From JANXSF01 sp043745195 (GTDB lineage Bacteria > Acidobacteriota > Terriglobia > Bryobacterales > Bryobacteraceae), in the NCBI GenBank assembly GCA_043745195.1, contig JAYTTF010000089.1, forward strand, positions 9,220 to 73,219: DNA of 64,000 nt, read 5' to 3'. Both the position numbers and the translations under genes were made by a program. How positions within the stretch are numbered: position 1 is the first letter of the stretch; each line of letters opens with the position of its first letter. Below the pieces are notes generated by a model. It did no database searches. It saw nothing but the letters and a program-made list of their open reading frames with translations, and was not told the origin of the DNA. Shown in pieces: positions 50,073 through 59,826 of this stretch.

Positions 50073-52772
50073 ATGAAACTACTTTCCATTTTTCTGATGA
50101 CCGCGCGCATCTTTGCGCAAACTCCTTACGACGTGCAACTGCTGCCTTCCACAGTGGCTCACGAAATTTCAATCAACAAGGGCTCCGCTGCGCTTTGGCA
50201 GAGCCTTAAGAAACTGCATACGCGCGCCAGTCTGATTATGCTGACCGCACATCCGGACGACGAAGATGGAGGCATGCTGACCTATGAATCGCGCGGCCGC
50301 GGCACTCGCGTCTCCTTGCTGACTCTCAACCGTGGCGAAGGCGGAGCGAATGTTATGTCTCCTGATTTTTTCGATGCTCTGGGGCTGGTCCGCACGCAGG
50401 AACTGTTGGCAGCGGACCGCTACTATGGGGTGGATCAATATTGGACCCGCGTCATCGACTATGGATTTTCCAAAACGATGGCCGAATCCATGGAACATTG
50501 GACACGCGACCGCGTATTGCAGGATGTGGTCCGGATAGTTCGAACGGTTCGCCCCTTGGTGATCACTTCCGTCTTTGTTGGTGGACCCAGTGATGGTCAT
50601 GGCAATCATGAAACGGCAGGGGCCATGGCACAAGCTGTGTTTCATGCTGCCGGCGATCCGAATATTTATCCAGAGCAGATCCGAGCCGGTTTGCGGCCTT
50701 GGTCGCCGATGAAAGTCTATGCGCGCGTCCCGGGAATGTTCGGCCGCAATGCCAATACCCCTCGCTTGGAAACACACGTGGAGATTCCCCAGGGGGACTA
50801 TGATGCGATGCTTGGCGCTAGCTATGTGCAGATTTCCCGAGAGGGCCTGGGCATGCAGAAATCGCAAAATGGAGGCCCGGCTATTCCCAAGGCCGGTCCC
50901 GTCTCAAGCGCCTATCATCGCTTCGCTTCGAAAATCGACGGCGTCGCAAAAGAGAAGGACTTCTATGAAGGCATGGATGTTTCCTTGATGGGTATTGGGA
51001 CCCTGGCCAAAGGCGGCGATGGTGGATTCGTCAAAGAATCGCTCCAGAAAATCAATGCGTCAGTTGAAGATGCCATCGCGAAGTTTTCAGCCGTCCATCC
51101 CGAACTGACGGCCCCGGCACTTGCCGCAGGCATGAAAGAAACCATTGCCCTGATTGCTGCTGTGGATAGAAGCAATTTATCGGCAGATTCAAAATACGAT
51201 CTAAAGCACGAACTGGGAATCAAGCAAGTGCAGTTCAACAACGCACTGGTGGCAGCCTTGGGACTTTCCCTTTCTGCTGTGGTTGCGCCCGCGCAGGAAC
51301 CCAACGCGCGCATGGCACAATTCATGGGTGATTCTGAAACTTTCCGCGTAGCAATTCCAGGACAAAGCTTCGGTGTAAAACTGCATGCAGTGAAGCAAAG
51401 TATTGGGAGTGTGCTTCGCGAATTAAGTGTGAAACCTGCACAGGGTTCGTTTTGGGGGCCGGCAATGACAGATAAAATCGATGGCAGCAAGCCGGTCACC
51501 GATGTCACGCTGCAACTAACAACTCCTCGAAATGTTCCCTACACCAGGCCCTACTTCACCAGGCCGGGCATTCAACAGTCTTACTATGACATTCAAGACC
51601 AACAGTTCCTGGGTCAACCAATAGCCCCGTATCCATTGGCTGGATGGGCAGAATGGACTTACGATGGAGTCGCTGTAATGGTTGGTTCAACGGTGCAGAC
51701 AGTGAAGCGGATCACGGGTCAGGGAACTGTGTATGAGCCTCTTGTTACAGGCCCTGCCATTGGGATTCAGATTTCTCCGCAGTTTGGCGTAGTCCCGTTG
51801 AGTGCAAAGTCGTTTGATGTGAAAACGGTGATAAGCAGCAACGTGAAGGGTGCGGCTAAGGGAACTGTGCGGCTCGACTTGCCTGCCGGTTGGAAGTCGC
51901 AACCGCAATCGGTGGACTTCGCAACTACGCAAGATGGAGAGCAACGCACACTGTCGTTTTCCGTAACGCCATCTGGTCTGGCGGAGAAGTCCTATTCGAT
52001 TACTGCTGTGGCTGATTACAATGGCATGCAGTATCGCGAGGGGTATGAACTCACCGGCTATACGGGCTTAAGGTCGTATCCGCTGTACCGGTCTGCCACT
52101 TATAAAACTGCCGGCGTGGATGTGAAAATTGCTCCGGGCTTGAAGATCGGCTACATTTCAGGCACTGGTGACGATGTTCCCGCTTCACTGGAGCACCTGG
52201 GCGTGAAGGTGGAATTTCTGGCGGCGCAGGATATCGCCAGCGGTGACCTATCGAAATTCGATGCCATTCTTCTTGGAGTGCGTGCTTATGCGGCGCGGAC
52301 TGAACTTGCGCCAGCAAACACCCGCCTGCTTGATTACGTGAAAAATGGTGGCGTGGTGATGGTTCAATACAACACGCCCGAGTACGATCACAACTACGGA
52401 CCGTACCCATATACGATGGGAAACAATCCAGAAGAAGTGACGGATGAAGTTTCAAAAATCAATATCCTTGCTCCGGCGAATCCGTTGTTCCATTGGCCGA
52501 ATAAAATTACAGAAAAGGATTTTACAGGCTGGGTGGAAGAGCGTGGCTCAAAGTGGATGCGAACGTGGGACCCGCAGTATGAAGCACTGCTGGAAACGCA
52601 TGACACCGGGCAAGAGCCGCAGAAAGGCGGCCTGCTTTATGCCAAATTCGGCAAGGGAGTCTACATTTATAATGCCTACGCATTTTATCGCCAACTTCCG
52701 CAAGGCGTCCCTGGCGCGTATCGCATTTTCGCAAACATGATCAGCCTGCCAAAGAACCCGGGCATCCGGTAG
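50073..52772 (+). CDS. Large secreted PIG-L deacetylase with C-terminal ThuA-like region
   Basis: 899 residues with a short signal peptide (MKLLSIFLMTARIFAQ). The LmbE/PIG-L domain comes first: LTAHPDDEDGG near residue 58 and SDGHGNHETAG near 172 supply the zinc ligands, with LTLNRGEGGAN between. The middle is a long beta-rich region with an NEW3-like sandwich (PLSAKSFDVKTVISSNVKG). The last 200 residues (KIGYISGTGDDVPASLEHLGVKVEFL, FDAILLGVRAYAARTEL, GGVVMVQYNTPE) resemble a ThuA/glutamine-amidotransferase fold. Substrate unknown; probably removes acetyl groups from extracellular glycans. Confidence 0.82.
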   Translation: MKLLSIFLMTARIFAQTPYDVQLLPSTVAHEISINKGSAALWQSLKKLHTRASLIMLTAHPDDEDGGMLTYESRGRGTRVSLLTLNRGEGGANVMSPDFFDALGLVRTQELLAADRYYGVDQYWTRVIDYGFSKTMAESMEHWTRDRVLQDVVRIVRTVRPLVITSVFVGGPSDGHGNHETAGAMAQAVFHAAGDPNIYPEQIRAGLRPWSPMKVYARVPGMFGRNANTPRLETHVEIPQGDYDAMLGASYVQISREGLGMQKSQNGGPAIPKAGPVSSAYHRFASKIDGVAKEKDFYEGMDVSLMGIGTLAKGGDGGFVKESLQKINASVEDAIAKFSAVHPELTAPALAAGMKETIALIAAVDRSNLSADSKYDLKHELGIKQVQFNNALVAALGLSLSAVVAPAQEPNARMAQFMGDSETFRVAIPGQSFGVKLHAVKQSIGSVLRELSVKPAQGSFWGPAMTDKIDGSKPVTDVTLQLTTPRNVPYTRPYFTRPGIQQSYYDIQDQQFLGQPIAPYPLAGWAEWTYDGVAVMVGSTVQTVKRITGQGTVYEPLVTGPAIGIQISPQFGVVPLSAKSFDVKTVISSNVKGAAKGTVRLDLPAGWKSQPQSVDFATTQDGEQRTLSFSVTPSGLAEKSYSITAVADYNGMQYREGYELTGYTGLRSYPLYRSATYKTAGVDVKIAPGLKIGYISGTGDDVPASLEHLGVKVEFLAAQDIASGDLSKFDAILLGVRAYAARTELAPANTRLLDYVKNGGVVMVQYNTPEYDHNYGPYPYTMGNNPEEVTDEVSKINILAPANPLFHWPNKITEKDFTGWVEERGSKWMRTWDPQYEALLETHDTGQEPQKGGLLYAKFGKGVYIYNAYAFYRQLPQGVPGAYRIFANMISLPKNPGIR

Positions 52773-52899
52773 CTTTTGGCGTGACCGACTTGCTTTGCTC
52801 TCAGCAGCAGCTTTATTTTAGTCAGGTTAGAATAGAGTCTATACACGTGGAACCACGCTGGCCATTGTCCAGAGTTGGCTAAACTATTCATAGGATCAT

Positions 52900-55800
52900 A
52901 TGACATCAAGGTTTTTCTTGTTCCGGTTACGAACCGTTTGCGCCATGGCACTGGCAGCAGCTTTAACGATTACTTGGGCAACTCATTCCCGCTTGGCCCA
53001 AGCTGCTAGCTCTTCTCAGGCCGCAGTCGAACCCTCATTCGATCAGCTTGTGAAGCCCTTCCTAAAACAGAACTGCCTCCGATGTCATAACGAGAACGTA
53101 GCCATGTCCGGCGTCCGTCTTGATCAACTTGACTCGGCGCTTGAGGAGCGGCATCTTCCACTTTGGGAACATGTCCGCACAAAGATTAGTGACGGGTCCA
53201 TGCCGCCGAAAGGACAGCCGCAGCCAGCCGGCGCGGATCGCCAGCGTTTGGTGGAATGGATTTCACGTTCTCTGGACTTTGCCCGTCAACGCACCACTCC
53301 AAAGAACGGTCTGGTTAGGCGTCTCACTGTTTCGCAGTATCGTAACACCATTCGCCAGTTGTTGCTGCTGGAGGACGATTTGACTGAATCACTTCCTCCT
53401 GATGCAGTCTCCATTGATGGATTCATTAACAACAAAGAGACGCTGCAGCTTTCGCCATTGCAGTTGGAAAGCTATCTTGATATCGCGGAACAGGCGCTGT
53501 CGCGATCCATTGTCGATCCCCATTCAAAACCCTCCATTCAGAATTTCAAGGTGTCCCTGGGAGAATCCGTCAACCCCAATCCTTTCCCCGAGACGTTGAT
53601 TCTTGGAGCCGGCAGTACGCTGCTGGAGAACAAAGACGTTGAGGTGACACAACCGATCCCTGTCAAGCCCTTTCCATTTAATCCACTCGCCATGCGCACC
53701 AAGTATCGCTATATCGAAGGTTATAAGGGTAACGATACGGTTCGAGGTTGGAGAGAGTACGACAGCATTTACCATGCAGTATTCGCCGACATGCGTGGCA
53801 GCGCAGGGTATCCCAAGGGGAAGCCTTACTCAACCATTCCAGAAGGCCTTTTGCTGCGTCCCGCCATTCCTAACGATGAGATTTTCGGAACGGATGGCAC
53901 TTACGGCCCCAAGGCGAATTTCAAAATTTCTTTGCGCGAGCTTCCCGACAATGGACGCTTTCGCGTTAGTGTGATGGCCACGAAATTCAACGATGGTCTA
54001 TTGCTTGATCCCGGTGTTGCCGCCCAACCGTCAGACAACGCCGATGCCATTATTGCCCGCGATCTGGCAATGCAGCAAACCGTGACCATCCGGAAAACGG
54101 GCATTTACCAAGTGGATGTCTACAATGCAGAACGCACTGCTGTGCCGACAGCCGCCGATACATCGCTGCTAAGTCAGGACCTTTTTGGATCGTGGCCAAT
54201 GGATGGCGAAGTGACTGGTGGCCGTTTGGAAGGGGAAGCAAAGTTTGTGGATTCCCCCTTTGGCAAAGCTGTCTCGCTGAATGTTGAAAAGGATGCGGTG
54301 GTGATTCCGCGCCAGGAAACAATGAAGGTGGGTGAGGGAGATTTCACCGTCTCGGCTTGGATTCATCCACGGCAATTGCGAAGAGCGGGAATTGTTGCCA
54401 TGGGCGCACCGGGCAAGCACGGTTGGTATTTTGATATGCCCAACCGCGGTGCTCTGCGGTTTGAATCTTTCGGGATTGATAATAAATCGAATGGCACCAT
54501 TTCATCCCCTGCGGGCATGATTCGCGCCAATGACTGGCAACACGTCGCCGTTGTGGTTCGTCGCGGGAAGAGTGAAACGCGCCTCTATGTAAACGGGTAC
54601 GCAGTTGCGAAGGGTGTGATTGGTGCGGTGAATCTGGATAATCCTGCAATGGATCTTCGCATTGGCCACAACTCAGACGACCAGCAATACAAGGGTGAAT
54701 TGGATGAAGTACGGCTTTACCGGCGAGCTTTAAGTGACGCGGAAATTCAAGTTTTGGTGAACCCTGGCCGCCAGTTTGTGAAACCACCGCCTCCGGAAAA
54801 AACGCAGGAATTGTCGTTGACCCTGGGTGACCGGCAGTTTGCGGGCACATCCACGCAGCCGGCATTTTTGGCAATCAGGCTAAATGCCGGGCCTTTGCAA
54901 CTCAACGTCAAGGGCACCAGCATGACCGGTCTTGACCGCCTGGTTCTTACACCTTTGGCGGAGACTCAAGATGTTGCAAAACGCTTTCTGGCGTTTGAGA
55001 AACGAGCTCCCAAGTTAGGGGTCCATCTGGGATTTCGCCGGGATTGCGGCAGCACGTTCGCTCCGGTAGGGACTGCTCAAACAGTAGTCGACAGCAAGTT
55101 GACACGCTATGTGTTTGAAGGGGCGATCCGGAATTTTCCGAACCCAGAGGTGGAAAAAGATAATGTCAATTATCTGGCTGGTGTTCGCGAAATCGCTGTG
55201 CGCAGCGAGTATACCGATGGCCGTGATATTCCCCGGCTGCTGATCCGGTCAGTAGAATTTGAAGGACCGTTTTATGAGACATGGCCACCGGCTTCCCACA
55301 AAAGCATCTTCATTGATTCCGGGCGCAAAGAGGATTCGCCTGCCTATGCGAAAGAAATTATCCGCAGCTTTGCTACCCGTGCCTATCGCCGCCCCGCAAC
55401 GTCTGCCGAAGAATCAGCGCTGTTTGCCGTCTTCCAGAAATCTTTCGGGACAGGGAGGACTTTCCAGGAGAGCATCAAGGACACCTTGCAGGTAGTGCTA
55501 ACATCGCCGCAGTTTCTGTTTCTGATTGAGAACAGCCGCACACCCGCAGCAGAGCCGATTGACGGCTATGAACTAGCCTCTAAGCTTTCCTACTTCCTAT
55601 GGAATGGGCCGCCGGATCGCAAAACGTTGCAACTGGCTTCCAGCGGCACTTTGCGGAAACAATTGGATTCCGAAGTGGAGCGGATGGTTGAGGATCAACG
55701 CTTCTCCCAATTCATCAGTGAATTCGCATATCAATGGTTAAGCCTCGATAAATTTCAAGTGCTGGAACCCGATCGGAAACGGTATCCCAAACTGACGCAA

Positions 55801-56550
55801 AATACCCGCACTCAACTACGCCAGGAACCAATTCAGTTTCTTCAGTACTTGATGAAGAATAATCTGCCGTTAAAGAACCTGGTTGATTCCGATTTCATCA
55901 TGGCGAATGAAGCCGTGGCTAGTTATTACGATATTGCAGAGAAGACAGAAAGTGGTTTGCAATTTATTCCTATCCTGCATGGCAGACGCGAATTAGGCGG
56001 GGTTCTTACGCAGGCAGCAATCATGGCGGGACTGTCCGATGGCCGCGAATCGAACCCGGTGAAGCGCGGGGCATGGCTGGCGCGGAAAATCATTGCTGAA
56101 CCACCAGATCCACCTCCACCAAATGTGCCGGCCCTGAAGGAGGATGAAGAGTCAAAGAAGCTTACCCTTCGCCAGCGAATTGAGCGGCATCGGAATCAGC
56201 CTGGTTGCCAGCAGTGCCATGCCAAGATTGATCCTTGGGGAGTTGCTTTTGAGGAATTCGATGCAGGCGGGCGATTGAAAGCGCAAGCTACCGACGCACG
56301 TTCTACGTTGCCGGACAAGACAGAAATAGCTGGAGCGAATGATCTGAAGCGCTATCTTGCGCAAGATCGGATTGATCAGGTTGCCTACAGTTTCCTGAAA
56401 CATTTGGCCACTTATGGCACTGGCCGCAGTCTGACATACGCTGAGCTTTATTTCCTGAAGCAGGACGGACTAAAGCTACGGGCCGGTGGCTATCGGATGA
56501 AGGACATGGTCCGCTATGTGGCCAGCTCCAAATTATTCCTTGAAAAGTAG
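52900..56550 (+). CDS. DUF1592/DUF1588-type c-heme protein with LamG insertion
   Basis: 1216 residues with a signal peptide. A Planctomycete-type cytochrome site CLRCH lies at residues 59-63; DUF1587-like text (RLTVSQYRNTIRQLL) follows near 145. A LamG sandwich is inserted near residues 430-600 (DFTVSAWIHPRQLRR, DWQHVAVVVRRG, GELDEVRLYRRALSDAE). Then come the DUF1595/1592/1588/1585 blocks (RSFATRAYRRPATSAEE, YELASKLSYFLWNGPPD, and GCQQCHAKIDPWGVAFEEFDAGG with a second CxxCH). Predicted periplasmic or surface electron-transfer or oxidase component. Always paired with DUF1552, as here. AGGA precedes the ATG. Confidence 0.88.
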   Translation: MTSRFFLFRLRTVCAMALAAALTITWATHSRLAQAASSSQAAVEPSFDQLVKPFLKQNCLRCHNENVAMSGVRLDQLDSALEERHLPLWEHVRTKISDGSMPPKGQPQPAGADRQRLVEWISRSLDFARQRTTPKNGLVRRLTVSQYRNTIRQLLLLEDDLTESLPPDAVSIDGFINNKETLQLSPLQLESYLDIAEQALSRSIVDPHSKPSIQNFKVSLGESVNPNPFPETLILGAGSTLLENKDVEVTQPIPVKPFPFNPLAMRTKYRYIEGYKGNDTVRGWREYDSIYHAVFADMRGSAGYPKGKPYSTIPEGLLLRPAIPNDEIFGTDGTYGPKANFKISLRELPDNGRFRVSVMATKFNDGLLLDPGVAAQPSDNADAIIARDLAMQQTVTIRKTGIYQVDVYNAERTAVPTAADTSLLSQDLFGSWPMDGEVTGGRLEGEAKFVDSPFGKAVSLNVEKDAVVIPRQETMKVGEGDFTVSAWIHPRQLRRAGIVAMGAPGKHGWYFDMPNRGALRFESFGIDNKSNGTISSPAGMIRANDWQHVAVVVRRGKSETRLYVNGYAVAKGVIGAVNLDNPAMDLRIGHNSDDQQYKGELDEVRLYRRALSDAEIQVLVNPGRQFVKPPPPEKTQELSLTLGDRQFAGTSTQPAFLAIRLNAGPLQLNVKGTSMTGLDRLVLTPLAETQDVAKRFLAFEKRAPKLGVHLGFRRDCGSTFAPVGTAQTVVDSKLTRYVFEGAIRNFPNPEVEKDNVNYLAGVREIAVRSEYTDGRDIPRLLIRSVEFEGPFYETWPPASHKSIFIDSGRKEDSPAYAKEIIRSFATRAYRRPATSAEESALFAVFQKSFGTGRTFQESIKDTLQVVLTSPQFLFLIENSRTPAAEPIDGYELASKLSYFLWNGPPDRKTLQLASSGTLRKQLDSEVERMVEDQRFSQFISEFAYQWLSLDKFQVLEPDRKRYPKLTQNTRTQLRQEPIQFLQYLMKNNLPLKNLVDSDFIMANEAVASYYDIAEKTESGLQFIPILHGRRELGGVLTQAAIMAGLSDGRESNPVKRGAWLARKIIAEPPDPPPPNVPALKEDEESKKLTLRQRIERHRNQPGCQQCHAKIDPWGVAFEEFDAGGRLKAQATDARSTLPDKTEIAGANDLKRYLAQDRIDQVAYSFLKHLATYGTGRSLTYAELYFLKQDGLKLRAGGYRMKDMVRYVASSKLFLEK

Positions 56551-56588
56551 TAGACTGTAATAGAAATCGTTAACTTTCGGAGATACTC

Positions 56589-57929
56589 ATGAGCACTGCA
56601 CTAAAAATCGACCGCCGGGCTTTTATCAAAGGAATTGGTGGCACTGCGCTGGCTTTGCCTGTTCTCGATCTCATGGGTGCTGAAGTTACGCAGCAGGTTC
56701 CTCGCCGCTTTTGCGCGCTCTATACAGCCAATGGTATGTCGCTCCCTATCAAAGGGAACGGTATTGATGATTGGAGTTGGTTTCCCACTGCGGAAAGCAA
56801 TGGTGAATTTGTTTTCGGCAAGTCCACTGAACCTTTTAGTCCTTTCCGGAAACAGCTCAGCTTCATGGGCGGATTGCAGCATGTGAGTGGACCCAAAGCG
56901 GATCCACATATCTGTTCGGATATGTGGCTCACCGGTGCTCCGTTGCACAATCCCAAGCCAGGAACTTTTAACTCGGCGGGGCTCGATCAAGTAATCGGAC
57001 AGAACACCAAACAGTTTTGCCGACAATCTTCGCTGGTGCTTTCCATTGATGCCGGCACTGGATTTCTATCGCGTACAGGCACCATTTCCTACAACCTGGA
57101 AGGAAAGCCCATCCCTGCTGAAAACAGCCCTCGTCGCGTGTTTGACCGTTTGTTTCGCAGTGACCGCAGTTCCCTGAAATCCGAACATGAAAAATTGCAG
57201 CGCCGCATCAAGTTGGTGGATTCGGTTGTGGAAAGTGCGCGCGTACTGGATAAGCAGTTGGGCAAGAGTGACCGCGAACGCATGGATCAATACCTGACTT
57301 CTTTGAACGAAGTGGAATCGCGGTTGATTGCATCCGAGCGTTGGATTGACATCCCGCTGAAGAAACAGGATTTCGCACATTTGAATCTGGACGCAACTTC
57401 TGAGGGCGATCCGGCAGAGTATTACCGCAACATGTTCGATCTGATTGCATTGGCGTTTGATGCGGATATTACTCGCTCAGTAACCTTCATGCTGAACCGC
57501 GAGGACGGCATGGGCATCAGCGATACTTTTCCGTTGAAGTTGGGCCTTTCAAAGACACACCACAATCTGTCGCATGCAACGGATAAGGAAGGGCAATTAC
57601 AGTTTGCCAAGTACGATCTGTTTTTAAGCAAGCAGGTGGCGCATTTCCTGGGTAGGATGAACAGCTATCAGGATCGTCAGGGAAGCGTGCTGGATAATAC
57701 GATTGTGCTGTTTGGAAGCGGCGCAAGCACCACGCACAATTCACACAATCTACCAACGATGATTGCCGGTGGAGCGAATATGGGCCTGAAGCATGGCACG
57801 TATTGGAAGAATGGCGAAACGCGCATGTCGAACGTGCATTTGAGTATTCTACGGTCTATGGGAATTGGCCAGGAATCGTTTGCGGATAGCAATGGTACAG
57901 TAAGCGGCTCAATTTTCGGCAAGGTATAA
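56589..57929 (+). CDS. DUF1552 secreted protein
   Basis: 446 residues with a Tat-like leader (DRRAFIKGIGGTALALPVLDL). Body motifs of DUF1552: YTANGMSLP, FMGGLQHVSGPKADPHICSDMWLTGAP, LFGSGASTTHNSHNLPTMIAGG and the end GLKHGTYWKNGETRMSNVH. The fold is sulfatase/phosphatase-like in related families, but no activity is known. CGGAGATACTC precedes the ATG and the gene lies 38 bp after the DUF1592 gene, one operon. Its final 150 bp recurs at 59521. Confidence 0.88.
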   Translation: MSTALKIDRRAFIKGIGGTALALPVLDLMGAEVTQQVPRRFCALYTANGMSLPIKGNGIDDWSWFPTAESNGEFVFGKSTEPFSPFRKQLSFMGGLQHVSGPKADPHICSDMWLTGAPLHNPKPGTFNSAGLDQVIGQNTKQFCRQSSLVLSIDAGTGFLSRTGTISYNLEGKPIPAENSPRRVFDRLFRSDRSSLKSEHEKLQRRIKLVDSVVESARVLDKQLGKSDRERMDQYLTSLNEVESRLIASERWIDIPLKKQDFAHLNLDATSEGDPAEYYRNMFDLIALAFDADITRSVTFMLNREDGMGISDTFPLKLGLSKTHHNLSHATDKEGQLQFAKYDLFLSKQVAHFLGRMNSYQDRQGSVLDNTIVLFGSGASTTHNSHNLPTMIAGGANMGLKHGTYWKNGETRMSNVHLSILRSMGIGQESFADSNGTVSGSIFGKV

Positions 57930-57978
57930 GGCGAATTCTCACAAAGCGCAAGCAGATCTTACTCAAAACCTCGATCAT

Positions 57979-58006
57979 TGGGATTGATTGATCTTAGCCA
58001 ATCCCA
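57979..58006. other. Hairpin between convergent genes
   Basis: TGGGATTG at 57979-57986 pairs with CAATCCCA at 57999-58006 (12-base loop) in the 98-bp gap between the DUF1552 and membrane-protein stops. No T tract, but it may act as a bidirectional 3' end. Confidence 0.4.
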
Positions 58007-58027
58007 TCTGCGCATTATCAGTGGTAT

Positions 58028-59302
58028 TCAAGTTGATGAAGTGGGCTTCTCCTCACCAACCAAAGCAGGGGCGGGGGCGAATTCTGGTAAGCCTCGGTTG
58101 CGTCGAAAGTAATTGACCAATGTTAATTCGCTCTCGATAAACGAAGCTTCAACTTCTTCAAGAGTTGTGTTGAAAACTTTGCTTAATCTCGCGTCAATTA
58201 TGGAAGCAGTAATCTTTAGCTCTTCACCAAAAGTTTTCATTTCTTCCATATGCGTTTCGCGCGCCGCTCGTAGAATCGTAAAAACTGAGATTACGAAAAT
58301 CAAAATTTTAACGACAGATTGCAAGTAAATGAGAATAAAAGCCGGAGTCGAAGCAGGAGAGATACCAGCTAATTGGGCACCGGTGAACATCCCCAAACTC
58401 AGGGCCATAAATGATTGAAAGCTGCTTCCTTGGGTAAAGGTAAACGCTGATTTGTCTATTTCGTACAGGGCAAAGTACTCGATCCCAAACACCACAATTG
58501 TTAACCCAATGGTGTAAAGCCACCCACCGATCAGCGGAATATCATGTAATCGACTCTTGCCGACTTCCTGAATTTTTTCATCAATTGTTTCGGTAACACA
58601 ACGAATAAGATAAAGGCTTAAGACCTCGCTTCTTGTCTGCACGCTTGTGTCTGAATCTGAGGGCAAGTTTGGAAACCTACTAATCGCTTTTATCCGATTT
58701 GATCGAATAAAATCTGCCATTGTAGCGAATACACCTTTTCCATAGGCAATCTTAATGCTGCGAAACAAATGGGAGGAAAGGAACATGAGTAGGTAAACCA
58801 TGCAGAATCCTAGAACGTAACTGTTTGTCGAAAGGGATATCCCAACAACGGCCCAAGCAAATAGGATGTAGAACACGGCTATCTGCTTCAACGAAGAAAA
58901 AAATCGGTATATAGCAGGAGTTGAGGCCACTACGAAGCGCCATCTCTTTATGGCTAATTTGGGCAAACGCCAGCACAAAACAAACAGGGGATACGTCGCA
59001 ATAAAAGATATAGTAAGGATTGTTTCCCAAATCCCTAATGCAACACCACTGAGTGTTAAAAGACCTAAGACCGCAATTGCTTTCCAGTGCAATATCCATT
59101 CAACAGTTGGATTAGCCACCCCTAGCACTTTCACATCAAAATCGAAAACAAATATATTCACGAAGGTGAAAATCCAAATAAACACAGCAAGACCCTCTAC
59201 CGTCGACCATACAAACCCTTCTCGGAATGTCCACTTTACCTCTTTGCTCGGCACATGTTCCCCAGCGAAGCATTCCATTGAGTTGGCTTCGCAAATTCCC
59301 AC
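58028..59302 (-). CDS. Orphan multi-pass membrane protein
   Basis: 424 residues from a GTG; about six to eight hydrophobic segments (LAVFIWIFTFVNIFVF, AIAVLGLLTLSGVALGIW, IAVFYILFAWAVVGISL, VLGFCMVYLLMFLSSHLF, YTIGLTIVVFGIEYFALY, ILIFVISVFTILRAAR) with a central cytoplasmic loop rich in Arg, Ser and Asp. The C-terminal tail is helical and acidic (EEMKTFGEELKITASIIDARL). No family was recognised. Base composition is visibly AT-richer than its neighbours, and it lies between the DUF1552 gene and a duplicated piece of it, so it probably arrived by recombination. Candidate defence or toxin-type membrane effector, purely speculative. Confidence 0.65.
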   Translation of the reverse strand: MGICEANSMECFAGEHVPSKEVKWTFREGFVWSTVEGLAVFIWIFTFVNIFVFDFDVKVLGVANPTVEWILHWKAIAVLGLLTLSGVALGIWETILTISFIATYPLFVLCWRLPKLAIKRWRFVVASTPAIYRFFSSLKQIAVFYILFAWAVVGISLSTNSYVLGFCMVYLLMFLSSHLFRSIKIAYGKGVFATMADFIRSNRIKAISRFPNLPSDSDTSVQTRSEVLSLYLIRCVTETIDEKIQEVGKSRLHDIPLIGGWLYTIGLTIVVFGIEYFALYEIDKSAFTFTQGSSFQSFMALSLGMFTGAQLAGISPASTPAFILIYLQSVVKILIFVISVFTILRAARETHMEEMKTFGEELKITASIIDARLSKVFNTTLEEVEASFIESELTLVNYFRRNRGLPEFAPAPALVGEEKPTSST

Positions 59303-59520
59303 ATTTTCATTTTGCCCTCAGTTGGTACCTAATTGCAAACAACCTTCAACGAGGGATGCATAGGGAATTTTAGTCTCCTTCAGCAGTAACCTGATCTAGA
59401 GCCGCCGTAGCTTTGCCAGAAAGCCTCGGAACACCGGTTTGACCAAACGATTGCGTGCGTGTCCACATCAAGGGCGAACATCAGATATCTTCCCTCTAGG
59501 AAAATTCTTCAATATCTCAA
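59303..59520. other. AT-rich upstream region of the orphan membrane gene
   Basis: No gene or strong hairpin. It should hold the leftward promoter of the membrane-protein gene, but no clear hexamer pair was found. Confidence 0.4.
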
Positions 59521-59684
59521 ACATGGGCCTGAAGCATGGCACCTATTGGAAGAATGGGGAGACGCGTATGTCGAACGTTCATCTCAGCATTCTGCGGTCT
59601 ATGGGCATTGGTCAGGAATCATTTGCGGATAGCAATGGTACAGTAAGCGGCTCAATTTTCGGCAAGGTATATCTTCAAAGCTGA
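59521..59684 (+). pseudogene. Duplicated 3' fragment of a DUF1552 gene
   Basis: Encodes GLKHGTYWKNGETRMSNVH through GSIFGKV, 49 residues identical to the end of the protein at 56589-57929, then runs six codons past the old stop position to TGA. Compared with 57780-57929, the first 99 bases have 12 differences, all synonymous, while the last 50 bases are identical. It is too short and starts too late to be functional. The source is likely a diverged paralogue or a different strain's allele. Confidence 0.85.
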
Positions 59685-59826
59685 TAGCAATTGCACAACT
59701 CGTTTTCTGTTCTCCATTAGCATAAAGCATTTTGGGTTAGACTCTTAACAGAGTGAATAAAAACCACAAAATGCACTATTTGATGATAATGTTTCAGATT
59801 CTCCGCGCATATGGAGCTGAAATCCA

